Under the pieces are notes generated by a model. That model was given only the letters and a program-made list of their open reading frames with translations. It did no database searches and was not told the origin of the DNA. A DNA stretch of 64,000 bases, taken from NCBI RefSeq assembly GCF_900109955.1, contig NZ_FOJB01000001.1:682001-746000 (forward strand), read 5' to 3'. How positions within the stretch are numbered: the stretch's first letter is position 1; every line of letters begins with the position of its first letter. The position numbers and the translations under genes are program-made. This stretch comes from Aliiroseovarius sediminilitoris. Lineage in GTDB: Bacteria > Pseudomonadota > Alphaproteobacteria > Rhodobacterales > Rhodobacteraceae. Of this stretch, positions 17,000 to 26,202 are shown in pieces.

Positions 17000-17824
17000 A
17001 TGAAGATACTTTTTCTTGGCGACATTATGGGGCGCGCGGGCCGGCGTGCTGTGACCGAGCGGCTGAAGGGGCTGCGTGAGGCGTGGAAGCTGGACTTCGT
17101 GGTTGTGAACAGCGAAAACGCGACCGGTGGGGCAGGCCTGACCGCCGCACACGCGCGCACGATACTGGACGCAGGTGCTGACGTGATCACGCTGGGCGAT
17201 CATGCGTTCGACCAACGTGAGATGCTGACTTTTTGCGAGCAGGAGCAGCGGATCATCCGCCCACTGAACTATGCCAAAGACGCGCCGGGCACGGGCGCGC
17301 GAGTATTCTCGGACGCCCGTGGGCGCAAGATTCTGGTCACGCAGGCTTTGGGGCAGGTGTTCATGAAGCGCCCTTTCGACGATCCGTTTTCGGCGGTGGA
17401 TGCAGTGCTGAAACGTCATCCCCTTGGCGGCGCGGTGCAGGCTGCCCTGGTCGATATTCACTGCGAAGCCACGTCCGAGAAGATGGGCATGGGCCATTGG
17501 TGTGACGGACGTGCCAGCATCGTGGTTGGCACTCACACGCATGTGCCCACAGCCGACGCGCAAATCCTGCCCAAAGGCACAGCGTTTCAGTCTGATGCCG
17601 GCATGTGCGGCGATTATGACAGCGTGATCGGAATGCAGAAAGAAGAACCGATGCGCCGGTTCATCACGGGCATGTCGAAAAGTCGCTTCACCCCAGCGGC
17701 GGGCGAGGCGACGTTGTCAGGCCTCTATGTCGAAACCGACGACCGCACCGGCAAGGCCACGCGAGTTCAGATGATCCGCGAGGGTGGACGGTTGGCTCAA
17801 TCGACACCTTCCGACCTTGGCTGA
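17000..17824 (+). CDS. YmdB-like metallophosphoesterase (TIGR00282 family)
   Basis: Predicted cyclic-nucleotide phosphodiesterase of 274 residues. Metal-site motifs are FLGDIMGRAGR (Asp8), VVNSENATGG (Glu39, Asn40), TLGDHAFDQ (Asp67, His68), VDIHCEATSEK and VGTHTHVPTAD. The third motif reads GDH where Bacillus subtilis YmdB has GNH (Asn67), a conservative change at a metal position. Family members hydrolyse 2',3'- or 3',5'-cAMP; the physiological substrate here is unknown. I chose the ATG at 17000, where homology starts; the longer ORF from 16964 has no support. It follows the cyclo-ligase gene by 51 bases. Confidence 0.9.
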   Translation: MKILFLGDIMGRAGRRAVTERLKGLREAWKLDFVVVNSENATGGAGLTAAHARTILDAGADVITLGDHAFDQREMLTFCEQEQRIIRPLNYAKDAPGTGARVFSDARGRKILVTQALGQVFMKRPFDDPFSAVDAVLKRHPLGGAVQAALVDIHCEATSEKMGMGHWCDGRASIVVGTHTHVPTADAQILPKGTAFQSDAGMCGDYDSVIGMQKEEPMRRFITGMSKSRFTPAAGEATLSGLYVETDDRTGKATRVQMIREGGRLAQSTPSDLG

Positions 17825-17962
17825 TCCGAACTTCTTCCGGTATTGAACTGTGAAACGTGCAATCAACCCTTAACACACGTGCTGCATTCAGCGAAAAACC
17901 GCGCTTGCTCACCGGACGCGCTCCGGGCAAGACTGCACTGACGAACCGAACAGGGACAGCGA

Positions 17963-19741
17963 ATGGGCCTATTTGATTTTGGCGATATGACGTTGGCGGT
18001 GCTTTCACTGCTGGTCGTGGCTGGCATGTTCGTGATGTTCTTGCGCGAAACCTTCCCGACCGAGGTCGTCGCCATTGGCGGTGTCGCCATCATGCTGGTC
18101 CTGGGCATTCTGGACTATGAACAGGGCTTGAAGGTGTTGTCGAACCCTGCTCCGTGGACAATCGCCGGCATGTTCATCGTCATGGGTGCGCTGGTGCGCA
18201 CGGGTGCGCTTCATTGGTTTACACAGATCGCTGAGCGCCGGGCCGAGAAACGGCCGGTTCTGGCGTTATCTGCCCTGATGGGGTTCGTGGTGATTGCCTC
18301 GGCTTTTGTGTCCAATACGCCCGTCGTTGTGGTGATGATCCCGGTCTTTGTGCAACTTGCCAAGAAAATCGGCTCCTCGGCGTCGAAACTTCTGATACCA
18401 CTCAGCTATGGTGCCATTCTGGGCGGCACGTTGACCCTGATCGGGACATCGACAAACCTGTTGGTTGACGGTGTGGCGCGTGCTAACGGATTGACGGCCT
18501 TCACGATTTTCGAGGTTACACCGCTGGGCATCGCATTGGTGGCCTGGGGCATGATCTATATTTACTTCATTGCGCCGAAGATCCTGCCTGATCGCGACAG
18601 CATGGCATCGCTTTTGTCCGACCGGTCCCGCAAGAAGTTCTTTACCGAGGCGGTGGTCCCGCCCGAAAGCAACCTGATCGGGCGCGAAGTGAACGGGGTG
18701 CAGTTGTTCAAGCGCGATGGCGTCCGGCTGGTTGACGTTGTGCGGGGCGATGCCTCGCTTCGACGCAATCTGGACGAGGTGACACTGCAAGTCGGCGACC
18801 GTGTTGTTCTGCGCACGGCAATGACTGAGCTTTTGAGCCTGCAACGCGACAAAAGCCTGAAACGCGTGGATCAGGTGTCTGCGGTCGAAACCACGACCGT
18901 CGAGGTTCTGATTACCCCCGATTGCGGCATGGTTGGAAAGCAGTTGGGTCGGATGCGTCTGCGTCGTCGCTATGGCGTCTATCCTCTTGCCGTGCATCGC
19001 AAGAACCAGAATATCGGCCGCCAACTGGATGACCTGGTGGTGCGAGTCGGGGATACGCTGCTGCTGGAAGGCGCGCCCGAGGATATTCACCGGCTGGCGC
19101 AGGATATGAACCTGCTGGATGTCTCGAAACCGTCTGCACGCGAATATCGACGTGGTCACGCGCCGATTGCCATCGGGGCGCTGGTGGGTCTGGTTGTATT
19201 GGCGGGTATTGGCGTGGCACCGATTTTCTATCTGACCGTGCTTGCCGTGGCGGTGGTTCTGCTGACGCGCTGCATTGACGCGGATGAGGCGTTCGGGGCC
19301 GTTGACGGGAGTCTTCTGGTGCTGATTTTTTCGATGCTGGCGATTGGCGCAGGGCTGGAAAACTCGGGCGCGGTGAGCCTGATCGCGGAAAATGTGGCAC
19401 CGCTTCTTGGTAATTTGCATCCGTTCCTGATCGTCTGGGCGATTTATTTGCTGACATCGGTCCTGACCGAGCTTGTGTCAAACAACGCGGTCGCGGTTGT
19501 TGTGACGCCAATTGCCATCGGCCTCGCCAATGCTTTGGGACTGGATCCGCGACCCTTGGTGGTGGCCGTAATGGTGGCCGCCTCGGCCAGTTTTGCAACA
19601 CCGATCGGATACCAGACCAACACGCTGGTCTATGGTCCGGGCGGCTACAAGTTTTCAGATTTCCTGAAGGTCGGAATTCCGCTGAACTTGTCGGTGGGGC
19701 TGCTTGCTTCGGCCCTGATCCCGTTCATCTGGCCGCTCTAG
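17963..19741 (+). CDS. SLC13-family permease with two TrkA-C domains
   Basis: A 592-residue inner-membrane carrier of the divalent anion:sodium symporter type. The transmembrane halves flank a soluble centre with two TrkA-C (RCK-C) domains, about residues 215-300 (SNLIGREVNGVQLFKRDGV) and 310-395 (GMVGKQLGRMRLRRRYGVY). Family hallmarks are ILGGTLTLIGTSTNLLVDG in the first half and TPIGYQTNTLVYGPGGYKF in the second. Substrates in this group include sulfate, dicarboxylates and citrate; none can be picked here. It faces a paralogue tail to tail, 15 bases away. Confidence 0.92.
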   Translation: MGLFDFGDMTLAVLSLLVVAGMFVMFLRETFPTEVVAIGGVAIMLVLGILDYEQGLKVLSNPAPWTIAGMFIVMGALVRTGALHWFTQIAERRAEKRPVLALSALMGFVVIASAFVSNTPVVVVMIPVFVQLAKKIGSSASKLLIPLSYGAILGGTLTLIGTSTNLLVDGVARANGLTAFTIFEVTPLGIALVAWGMIYIYFIAPKILPDRDSMASLLSDRSRKKFFTEAVVPPESNLIGREVNGVQLFKRDGVRLVDVVRGDASLRRNLDEVTLQVGDRVVLRTAMTELLSLQRDKSLKRVDQVSAVETTTVEVLITPDCGMVGKQLGRMRLRRRYGVYPLAVHRKNQNIGRQLDDLVVRVGDTLLLEGAPEDIHRLAQDMNLLDVSKPSAREYRRGHAPIAIGALVGLVVLAGIGVAPIFYLTVLAVAVVLLTRCIDADEAFGAVDGSLLVLIFSMLAIGAGLENSGAVSLIAENVAPLLGNLHPFLIVWAIYLLTSVLTELVSNNAVAVVVTPIAIGLANALGLDPRPLVVAVMVAASASFATPIGYQTNTLVYGPGGYKFSDFLKVGIPLNLSVGLLASALIPFIWPL

Positions 19742-19756
19742 GCGTTCCGGCACGGA

Positions 19757-21538
19757 TCACAGCGGCCAGAACACCAGAATGGCGGGGATCGAGACCGCGA
19801 CGACCAGAACTTCCAACGGCAGCCCCATCCGCCAATAATCGCCAAAACGATAGCCACCGGGGCCAAGGATCAACGTGTTGTTCTTGTGACCAATCGGGGT
19901 CAGGAAGGCGCAGCTTGCCGCCACCGCGACGGCCATCAAAAAGGGATCCGGGTTCTTGCCAAGCGCCTGTGCCATCTGAATACCAACCGGGGCGGCAACG
20001 ATGGTGGTGGCGGTGTTGTTCAACACATCAGACAGGGTCATCGTGACAATCATCAAAACGGTCAACACAGCCCAGGCCGGCATCCCCTGCGTGATTCCCA
20101 CCAATGCGTTCGCGATCAGTTCAGTGCCGCCGGATGTTTCCAGTGCCGCGCCCAGCGGGATCATCGACCCCAGCAGGACAACTACGGGCCATTCGATATG
20201 GGTATAGAGTTCGGACAGCGGCACAATCTTGGTCAGGGTGTAGCCCACGACCACAAGGCCCAGCGCCACGGGCAGATAGATCAGACCAAAGCTGGCCGCC
20301 GCCACGGCCCCACCAAACAACCCGATGGCCATCCAGACCTTGTCGTCCTGCGTCACTTTCAGCCCGCGTTCGGCAAGGGGCAGGCCGCCCAACCATTCGG
20401 TGACATCGGATTCGGACCCCTGCGGGACCAGCAAAAGAAGAATGTCGCCAGCGCGCACTTCGGTTTTGCGAACTTGCTTGGCGATCCGTTTCCCGGCGCG
20501 TGAAATCCCCAACAACACCGAGCGTTGCCGCCAATTCAGCCCGATGGACTGGGCGGTCTTGCCAACGATACGGGCATTGACCGGCACGACAATTTCGACC
20601 TTCGACAAGCCATCGCCTTCGGCCCGCAGCTTTTCCTCGCGCTCGGCATCTGTGAACGTCAGGCTCAGGGCGGCGCGAAACTCGTCCAGCGCTTCTGGCC
20701 GGGCTTCCAGCACCAGGGCATCGCCAGCTTCAAGTTTCGTGGCGCGCTGGGTGCCATATCGGCGCTTGCCACCGCGCACCAAGCCAAGGATCGCGACATC
20801 GTTCTTCTCGGCTGCTTCATCCAGATCTTTCAGACGTTTGCCGATATGTTTCGACTCCTCTGGAACCGTCAATTCTGCGACGTAGAGGCCGAAGTTCTCC
20901 ATCGGATCCGATCCGTTTTCCACTGTCTCAGCCTGGGGGATCAGTCGCCAGCCGACCAAGGCAACGAAGATCAGACCCGCGGCGGCGGTAACGGCCCCGA
21001 CCGGGGCGAAATCGAACATATGAAACGGTTCGCCCAGCGCCTCGCCCCGGATCGAGGCGATGATGATGTTGGGTGGGGTGCCGATCAGCGTCACCATGCC
21101 ACCCAGAATGGTGGCAAAGGACAGGGGCATCAGGCTCAACCCCGGTGGGCGGCCTGCCTTACGGGCGGTCTGCACATCCACGGGCATCAACAACGCCAAG
21201 GCGGCAACGTTGTTCATAAACGCAGACAGAACCCCCCCGATTGCACCCATCAGCGCGATATGCGCCCCCAGCGAGCGTGAAGCATCCACCATCGTGCGAG
21301 TGATCAGGAACACTGCGCCAGATCGCACCAGCCCCGCCGACACCACCAGCACCAGTGCCACGATCAGTGTGGCCGGATGTCCGAAGCCGGAAAACGCGTC
21401 CTTTGTCGGGACGACCCCCAACACGACGCCCAGCATAAGGGCGGTGAAGGCCACAAGGTCATAGCGATATCGGCCCCACAGCAGCATGCCGAAAACCGCG
21501 CCGAAAAGCGAAAAGAGGATGATCTGATCTGTTGTCAT
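19757..21538 (-). CDS. SLC13-family permease with two TrkA-C domains (paralogue)
   Basis: A 593-residue carrier with the same layout as the convergent neighbour: transmembrane half, two TrkA-C domains (about 205-285 and 295-375), transmembrane half. Matching hallmarks are TILGGMVTLIGTPPNIIIAS and TPIGHKNNTLILGPGGYRF. The two proteins are clearly related but well diverged, so this is an old duplication or separate recruitment. TTGAGGC precedes the ATG. It lies 32 bases downstream of the broken LysE-family gene on the same strand and may depend on that promoter. Confidence 0.92.
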   Translation of the reverse strand: MTTDQIILFSLFGAVFGMLLWGRYRYDLVAFTALMLGVVLGVVPTKDAFSGFGHPATLIVALVLVVSAGLVRSGAVFLITRTMVDASRSLGAHIALMGAIGGVLSAFMNNVAALALLMPVDVQTARKAGRPPGLSLMPLSFATILGGMVTLIGTPPNIIIASIRGEALGEPFHMFDFAPVGAVTAAAGLIFVALVGWRLIPQAETVENGSDPMENFGLYVAELTVPEESKHIGKRLKDLDEAAEKNDVAILGLVRGGKRRYGTQRATKLEAGDALVLEARPEALDEFRAALSLTFTDAEREEKLRAEGDGLSKVEIVVPVNARIVGKTAQSIGLNWRQRSVLLGISRAGKRIAKQVRKTEVRAGDILLLLVPQGSESDVTEWLGGLPLAERGLKVTQDDKVWMAIGLFGGAVAAASFGLIYLPVALGLVVVGYTLTKIVPLSELYTHIEWPVVVLLGSMIPLGAALETSGGTELIANALVGITQGMPAWAVLTVLMIVTMTLSDVLNNTATTIVAAPVGIQMAQALGKNPDPFLMAVAVAASCAFLTPIGHKNNTLILGPGGYRFGDYWRMGLPLEVLVVAVSIPAILVFWPL

Positions 21539-21570
21539 GCCTCAAGGCTTACCGCCTGTAAGTGGAAACG

Positions 21571-22171
21571 TCACCCGTAGATTACGGGGAAAAGAGTGGC
21601 CACCAACAACAGTGCCATCGTCAGGTTGAACGACCGAAGACGTGTCGGATTGGTCAGGATCACCCGTATTTTCTGCCCCAGAACCGTCCACACCGAGACC
21701 GAGGGCAGGTTGACGATGCCGAAAATCATGGCAACCAGAACCACCGCCGCCATATCGCGCGAGGGCGCATAGACACTGATCGCGGTCAGGGCCATCGCCC
21801 AGCCCTTGGGGTTTGGGGTTGACCCACTGGAAGGCGGCGGCTTGCAGAAAACTCATCGGTATGCCGCTTGCTTTGCCGGTGCCGGGCTGCGAGGCGTTCG
21901 CGATCTTCCATGCCAGCCACAGCAGATAGACCACGCTGCCGGTTTTCAGGATGGTGTAACTGACGGGATAGAGGTCAAACAGCGTCATCAGCCCCGCGCC
22001 CACCAGCACAATCATGAAGGTAAACCCGATGCCGATGCCCAGCATGTGCGGGATCGTGCGCTGAAACCCGAAATTGGCACCCGACGCCATCAGCATCAGG
22101 TTGTTCGGCCCCGGCGTGATCGAGGACACGAAGGCAAAGGCCACGAAGGCTGAAAGAAGCTCGATCGTCAT
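21571..22171 (-). pseudogene. LysE/RhtB-family exporter, frameshifted by a 7-bp tandem duplication
   Basis: An amino-acid exporter gene in two frames. The first about 120 codons from the ATG at 22171 are normal LysE family (ITPGPNNLMLMASGANFGF, then FQWVNPK). The remainder, from GWAMALTAISVYAPSRD to the end at 21571, is intact but in another frame. At the junction the plus strand carries TGGGGTT twice in tandem (21807-21813 and 21814-21820); deleting one copy restores WVNPKGWAMAL, the family motif. The unrestored frame runs on to 21542 through unrelated sequence. It could be a recent loss-of-function mutation, a slippage-prone switch or an assembly error. Confidence 0.85.
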
Positions 22172-22243
22172 AGCGGCAATTATCCGGGATTTTGGCGGCG
22201 AATGATTGCATTATTGTGCTGAATGACGCTAGCTGTGCAATTA

Positions 22244-22696
22244 ATGGCGAAAATTGATGGTTTGAATCAGAAAATATTGCAGGAATTGTCACGGGATGGC
22301 CGGTTGCCCAACACCGAATTGGCCGACCGCGTCGGGCTTTCGCCGTCGGCCTGCCTGCGCCGTGTGCAAGAGCTTGAGCGACAGGGCGTGATCAAGGGCT
22401 ATCGTGCAGTGCTGGACCCGGTCGCGCTGGGCAAGGGTTTTGTCGCCTATGTGACGGTCGGCCTGTCCGATCACACCACGGCGGCACAAGAAGGCTTCGA
22501 ACGGTCTGTCGCGCTGTATGACGAGGTGCGGGAATGTCACAATATCACTGGAACTGTGGAATATTTACTGAGGGTCGAAGCCGAAGACCTGATCGCCTAT
22601 AAACGGTTTCACACTGACAAGCTGGGCACGCTGCCGCAGGTGCATCAGATCGTCACCCATGTGGTGATGGGGTCGCCCAAGGATGAACGCGCCTAG
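22244..22696 (+). CDS. Lrp/AsnC-family transcriptional regulator
   Basis: A 150-residue regulator with an N-terminal AsnC-type HTH (LNQKILQELSRDGRLPNTEL, then ADRVGLSPSACLRRVQELE) and a C-terminal RAM ligand-binding domain (FVAYVTVGLSDHT onward, with the VRECHNITGTVEYLL motif). I prefer the ATG at 22244, matching the usual family N-terminus; the ORF can extend seven codons to 22223. It is divergent from the broken LysE-family exporter, 72 bases apart. Lrp regulators next to LysE-type exporters commonly control them in response to an amino acid, so its main target may be non-functional here. Confidence 0.92.
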   Translation: MAKIDGLNQKILQELSRDGRLPNTELADRVGLSPSACLRRVQELERQGVIKGYRAVLDPVALGKGFVAYVTVGLSDHTTAAQEGFERSVALYDEVRECHNITGTVEYLLRVEAEDLIAYKRFHTDKLGTLPQVHQIVTHVVMGSPKDERA

Positions 22697-22788
22697 ATAT
22701 CTTGCCAGCAACGCCCTTGCGGCCCCCCCGACCCCTGCTGTAATGAACCGCGCAACATATCCATACCTGACTTAATTCGGAGGACGCC

Positions 22789-23529
22789 ATGGCTGGCCAC
22801 TCAAAATGGGCAAACATTCAGCATCGCAAGGGGCGTCAGGACGCCGCGCGCTCGAAGCTGTTTTCAAAACTTGCCAAAGAAATCACCGTGGCCGCCAAGA
22901 TGGGCGACCCGGATCCTGAAAAGAACCCGCGCCTGCGTTTGGCGGTGAAAGAAGCGAAATCGCAGTCGGTGCCGAAAGACGTGATCGACCGCGCAATCAA
23001 GAAATCCCAAGGCGGAGACGCCGAAAACTATGATGAAATCCGGTATGAAGGCTATGGCCCGAACGGCGTGGCGGTCATTGTCGAAACCATGACCGACAAC
23101 AGGAACCGGACCGCGTCGACCGTGCGCTCGACATTCTCGAAAAACGGCGGCAATCTTGGGGAAACCGGGTCGGTCGGGTTCATGTTCGACCGCAAGGGCG
23201 AAGTCACCTATCCGTTGGATGTGGGCGATGCAGACACCGTGATGGAAGCGGCGATTGAAGCTGGTGCCGAAGATTGCGAAACCACCGAAGACGGACATCG
23301 CATCGTGTGCGCTGATACCGATCTGAACGAGGTTTCAAACGCGCTGGAAGCCGCGCTGGGCGAAAGCGAATCGACCAAGCTGATCTGGCAGCCGAACATG
23401 ACCACTGAACTGGATCTTGAAGGCATGCAAAAGCTGATGAAGCTGGTGGACGCGTTGGAGGATGACGACGATGTGCAGCGCGTCACAACCAATTTCGAGG
23501 CTACGGACGAGGTTCTGGCCCAGCTCTGA
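22789..23529 (+). CDS. YebC/PmpR-family protein
   Basis: A 246-residue member of the YebC family, beginning [20 protein letters not shown], the universal signature. Further markers are [20 protein letters not shown] and [13 protein letters not shown]. YebC proteins have been described as transcriptional regulators and, more recently, as factors helping ribosomes through proline stretches. GGAGGACGCC precedes the ATG, an excellent ribosome-binding site. In many genomes it neighbours ruvC; those genes are not here. The next gene, a DMT permease, starts within 100 bases. Confidence 0.96.
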   Translation: MAGHSKWANIQHRKGRQDAARSKLFSKLAKEITVAAKMGDPDPEKNPRLRLAVKEAKSQSVPKDVIDRAIKKSQGGDAENYDEIRYEGYGPNGVAVIVETMTDNRNRTASTVRSTFSKNGGNLGETGSVGFMFDRKGEVTYPLDVGDADTVMEAAIEAGAEDCETTEDGHRIVCADTDLNEVSNALEAALGESESTKLIWQPNMTTELDLEGMQKLMKLVDALEDDDDVQRVTTNFEATDEVLAQL

Positions 23530-23621
23530 CACGGTTCGAAATGCCTGACGACAAGACCCCGGCCCGGAACACCGTGTCGGGGTCTATTGTCTTTCAGGGG
23601 AAACTCGGGTCAGGTCGCGGA

Positions 23622-24530
23622 ATGGCAGAACTGACCGTTACCGCGCAAAGACCCATGCACGGCATTCTTTGGATGCTGGCGGCTGGGGTGTTCTTCGTTC
23701 TTTTGAACGGGTTGGTAAAGTATGTCGGGCAGACGCTGCCGTCTTCACAAGCGGCATTTTTGCGCTATCTGTTTGGGCTTGCCTTCGTGCTGCCTGCTCT
23801 GGGTCAGTTGAAACGCGCGCGGTTCTCGAAGACCATGTGGCGGCTCTTTGCCCTGCGCGGGCTTGTGCACACCGGTGCGGTGCTGTGCTGGTTCTACGCC
23901 ATGACCCAGATCACGGTGGCCGAGGTTGTGGCGATGAACTACCTCAACCCGATCTATGTGATGTTGGGCGCGGCGCTATTGCTCGGCGAAGGATTCTCGA
24001 CCCGTCGGATGATCGCCGTCGTGTTTGCCTTTCTCGGGGTGCTGATCATTTTGCGTCCCGGTGTGCGCGAACTGGGCGCAGGTCATCTGGCCATGGTGTT
24101 TACCGCCATCTTTCTTGGTGTGTCTTACTTGATCGCCAAACGCCTGTCGCAAGAGGCATCGGCCGCCGTGGTGGTGGCAATCATGTCGATCACGGTAACG
24201 ATCGGGCTGGCGCCTGCCGCCTGGTTGGTCTGGGTGCCGCCAAACGCCAATCAACTGGCATGGCTGGTCCTGATCGCGTTTTGCGCAACCGCCGGACACT
24301 ATGCCATGTCGCGCGCCTTTGCCGAAGCACCTGTTTCCGTGACGCAGCCCGTGACCTTCCTGCAAATCATCTGGGCCACAGCGATGGGGGCTTGGCTGTT
24401 TTCCGAACCCTTGGATATCTGGGTGGTTTCGGGTGCTGGCGTCATCATCGCCGCCGTCAGCTATATCACGTGGCGCGAGGCGATGTTGAACCGGCGTGTG
24501 ACGCCCAACCCCAATGCAGCGAAGTCATGA
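23622..24530 (+). CDS. DMT-superfamily (EamA) permease
   Basis: A metabolite exporter or importer with ten predicted membrane helices in two EamA repeats: the first begins HGILWMLAAGVFFVLLNGLV, the second with LAMVFTAIFLGVSYLIAKRL. Motifs such as EVVAMNYLNPIYVMLGAALL and QPVTFLQIIWATAMGAWLF are typical. I chose the ATG at 23622 (302 residues), giving a short cytosolic tail; the ORF can begin at 23541 with 27 extra residues and no visible ribosome-binding site for either. The substrate is unknown. Confidence 0.88.
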   Translation: MAELTVTAQRPMHGILWMLAAGVFFVLLNGLVKYVGQTLPSSQAAFLRYLFGLAFVLPALGQLKRARFSKTMWRLFALRGLVHTGAVLCWFYAMTQITVAEVVAMNYLNPIYVMLGAALLLGEGFSTRRMIAVVFAFLGVLIILRPGVRELGAGHLAMVFTAIFLGVSYLIAKRLSQEASAAVVVAIMSITVTIGLAPAAWLVWVPPNANQLAWLVLIAFCATAGHYAMSRAFAEAPVSVTQPVTFLQIIWATAMGAWLFSEPLDIWVVSGAGVIIAAVSYITWREAMLNRRVTPNPNAAKS

Positions 24531-24577
24531 AAAAGGGCGCCATGACTGGCTCCCCCTTTCCATGCTCCAATCAACCG

Positions 24578-26047
24578 TTAGTCTGACCAGCTAACGCCGG
24601 TCAGGTCATTGGCCTGCGTGGGGGCGTTTTCCCAAAGCCCGTTTATCTTCGCGTTGGCAACACCGGTTTTGGCCAGTTGGAACAAAAACCCATTCACGTA
24701 GTCATCCGCGATCATCTGCTGCGCTTCTTTGTTCAACCCTGACCGCATGGCGGGGTCCGACGTCACCGACAGTTTCTCAATCAGCGCCTGGAAGTCCGCA
24801 TTGTCATACTGGAAATAGTAGTCAGGCCGCGCATAGATGTTGATATCGGCAGGTTCAGTGTGGCTGACGATGGTGAGGTCGAAATCCTTGCCTTTGAACA
24901 CCTGTTCGATCCATTGCGCCCATTCAAGGTTGGATATCTCTGTGTTGATCCCGACCGCACGAAGTTGGGCGGCAATAATCTCACCCCCGCGCCGCGCATA
25001 GGATGGCGGCGGCAACATCAGACGCAGGGTCAGACCCTCGGCCCCGGCTTCGGCCAGAAGCGTCTTGGACAGCTCGGGGTCATAGGACGATTGGCCGGTG
25101 AGGTCGACGTAATCCGGGTGGTGTGGGGCAAAATGGCTGCCGATCGGGGTGCCGTAACCAAACATCGCGCCGTCGATAATGTCTTGCCTGTTGATGGCGT
25201 GGGCGATTGCCTTGCGGACGCGCACATCGGCCAGAGGGCCGGACTTATTGTTCATCGACAGGATCGTTTCGCCCTCGGTCGAGCCAACGATGACGTTGAA
25301 CCGGGGGTCAGCCTCGAATTGCGACAGTGTTTCAGTGGCCGGAAAGTTCGGGAAGGCATCCACATCTTCGGCCATCATTGCCGCGAAAGCGGCGTTTGGG
25401 TCCGAGATGAATTTGAACGTAGCGGTCGCCAGCGCGGGCGCATCGCCCCAATAGGCATCGTTGCGCGCGACAGATACATGATCGCCTTTGGCCCATTCGA
25501 CAAAGGTGAATGGGCCTGTGCCCACAGGTGCCGTGGCGGCGTTGTCAATGCTTTCAGGTGCCACAATGACAGCATCGCCCCACGCCATGTTGAACGGGAA
25601 ATTACCGTTGGGGGCGGACAGTTTGACCTCGACCGTCAGGGGATCGGGGGCGGTGACAGCTTCGATATCCGCAAACAGGGCCTTTTGGGCGTTTGTAGAC
25701 TCTTCGGCGCGGGCACGATCCAGAGAGAAGATGACGTCTTCGGCATCCATTGTTGTGCCGTCGTGGAACGTCACGCCATCACGCAGCTTGAACGTATAGG
25801 TCAAGCCATTTTCGCTGACCGACCATTCGCTGGCAAGACCGGGTTGGACAGAACCGTCGGGACCAAACCGGGTCAGACCTTCGAAGATGTTGGCATAAAC
25901 CACTTCGTCAATCGCCGCAGCCGCCCCGGCAGTCGGGTCTAGGTTGGGCGGTTCAAGCACCATGCCAAGCGTGATCGAGTCGCTTCCGGCCAGCGCGGTT
26001 GTGGCCATCATGGCCCACGCGGCGGTGGTGAGTTTAAGGTTGGTCAT
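24578..26047 (-). CDS. Orphan family 5 ABC solute-binding protein (peptide/nickel type)
   Basis: A 489-residue periplasmic binding protein. A Sec signal (MTNLKLTTAAWAMMATTALA) is followed by the SBP_bac_5 fold: LEPPNLDPTAGAAAAIDEVV, FKLRDGVTFHDGTTMDAEDV and NAPTQANDLTGVSWSD at the end. It resembles dipeptide- or glutathione-binding proteins of the DppA/OppA class. No permease or ATPase genes flank it, so it must use a transporter encoded elsewhere, possibly the opp system at 40904-46424. AGGAGGACC precedes the start. It is divergent from panB. Confidence 0.92.
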   Translation of the reverse strand: MTNLKLTTAAWAMMATTALAGSDSITLGMVLEPPNLDPTAGAAAAIDEVVYANIFEGLTRFGPDGSVQPGLASEWSVSENGLTYTFKLRDGVTFHDGTTMDAEDVIFSLDRARAEESTNAQKALFADIEAVTAPDPLTVEVKLSAPNGNFPFNMAWGDAVIVAPESIDNAATAPVGTGPFTFVEWAKGDHVSVARNDAYWGDAPALATATFKFISDPNAAFAAMMAEDVDAFPNFPATETLSQFEADPRFNVIVGSTEGETILSMNNKSGPLADVRVRKAIAHAINRQDIIDGAMFGYGTPIGSHFAPHHPDYVDLTGQSSYDPELSKTLLAEAGAEGLTLRLMLPPPSYARRGGEIIAAQLRAVGINTEISNLEWAQWIEQVFKGKDFDLTIVSHTEPADINIYARPDYYFQYDNADFQALIEKLSVTSDPAMRSGLNKEAQQMIADDYVNGFLFQLAKTGVANAKINGLWENAPTQANDLTGVSWSD

Positions 26048-26112
26048 GGTCGGTCCTCCTTAGCCCAAGACACGGGACTGGCATCATGAAACGCGCGAAT
26101 CTGTGTCAGTGC

Positions 26113-26142
26113 AAGGGGAGAGACGCTGCGGCAACTCCCCTT
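26113..26142. other. Hairpin in the region between the orphan binding protein and panB
   Basis: A perfect eight-base-pair inverted repeat (26113-26120 with 26135-26142) and a 14-base loop lie 61 bases upstream of the panB start. It is followed by TTGAAATT. It could be a leader structure or an upstream terminator. Function is not inferable. Confidence 0.35.
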
Positions 26143-26202
26143 TGAAATTCTGCGATGCAGCATTATAGTGTCGTTGCGAAGAGGATCAGGGGAGGAGAAA
26201 CC

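Noticed and set aside
24531-24560. Possible terminator after the DMT permease
   Set aside because: The AAAGGG/CCCTTT stem needs uneven bulges and has no clean T tract, so I could not support it.
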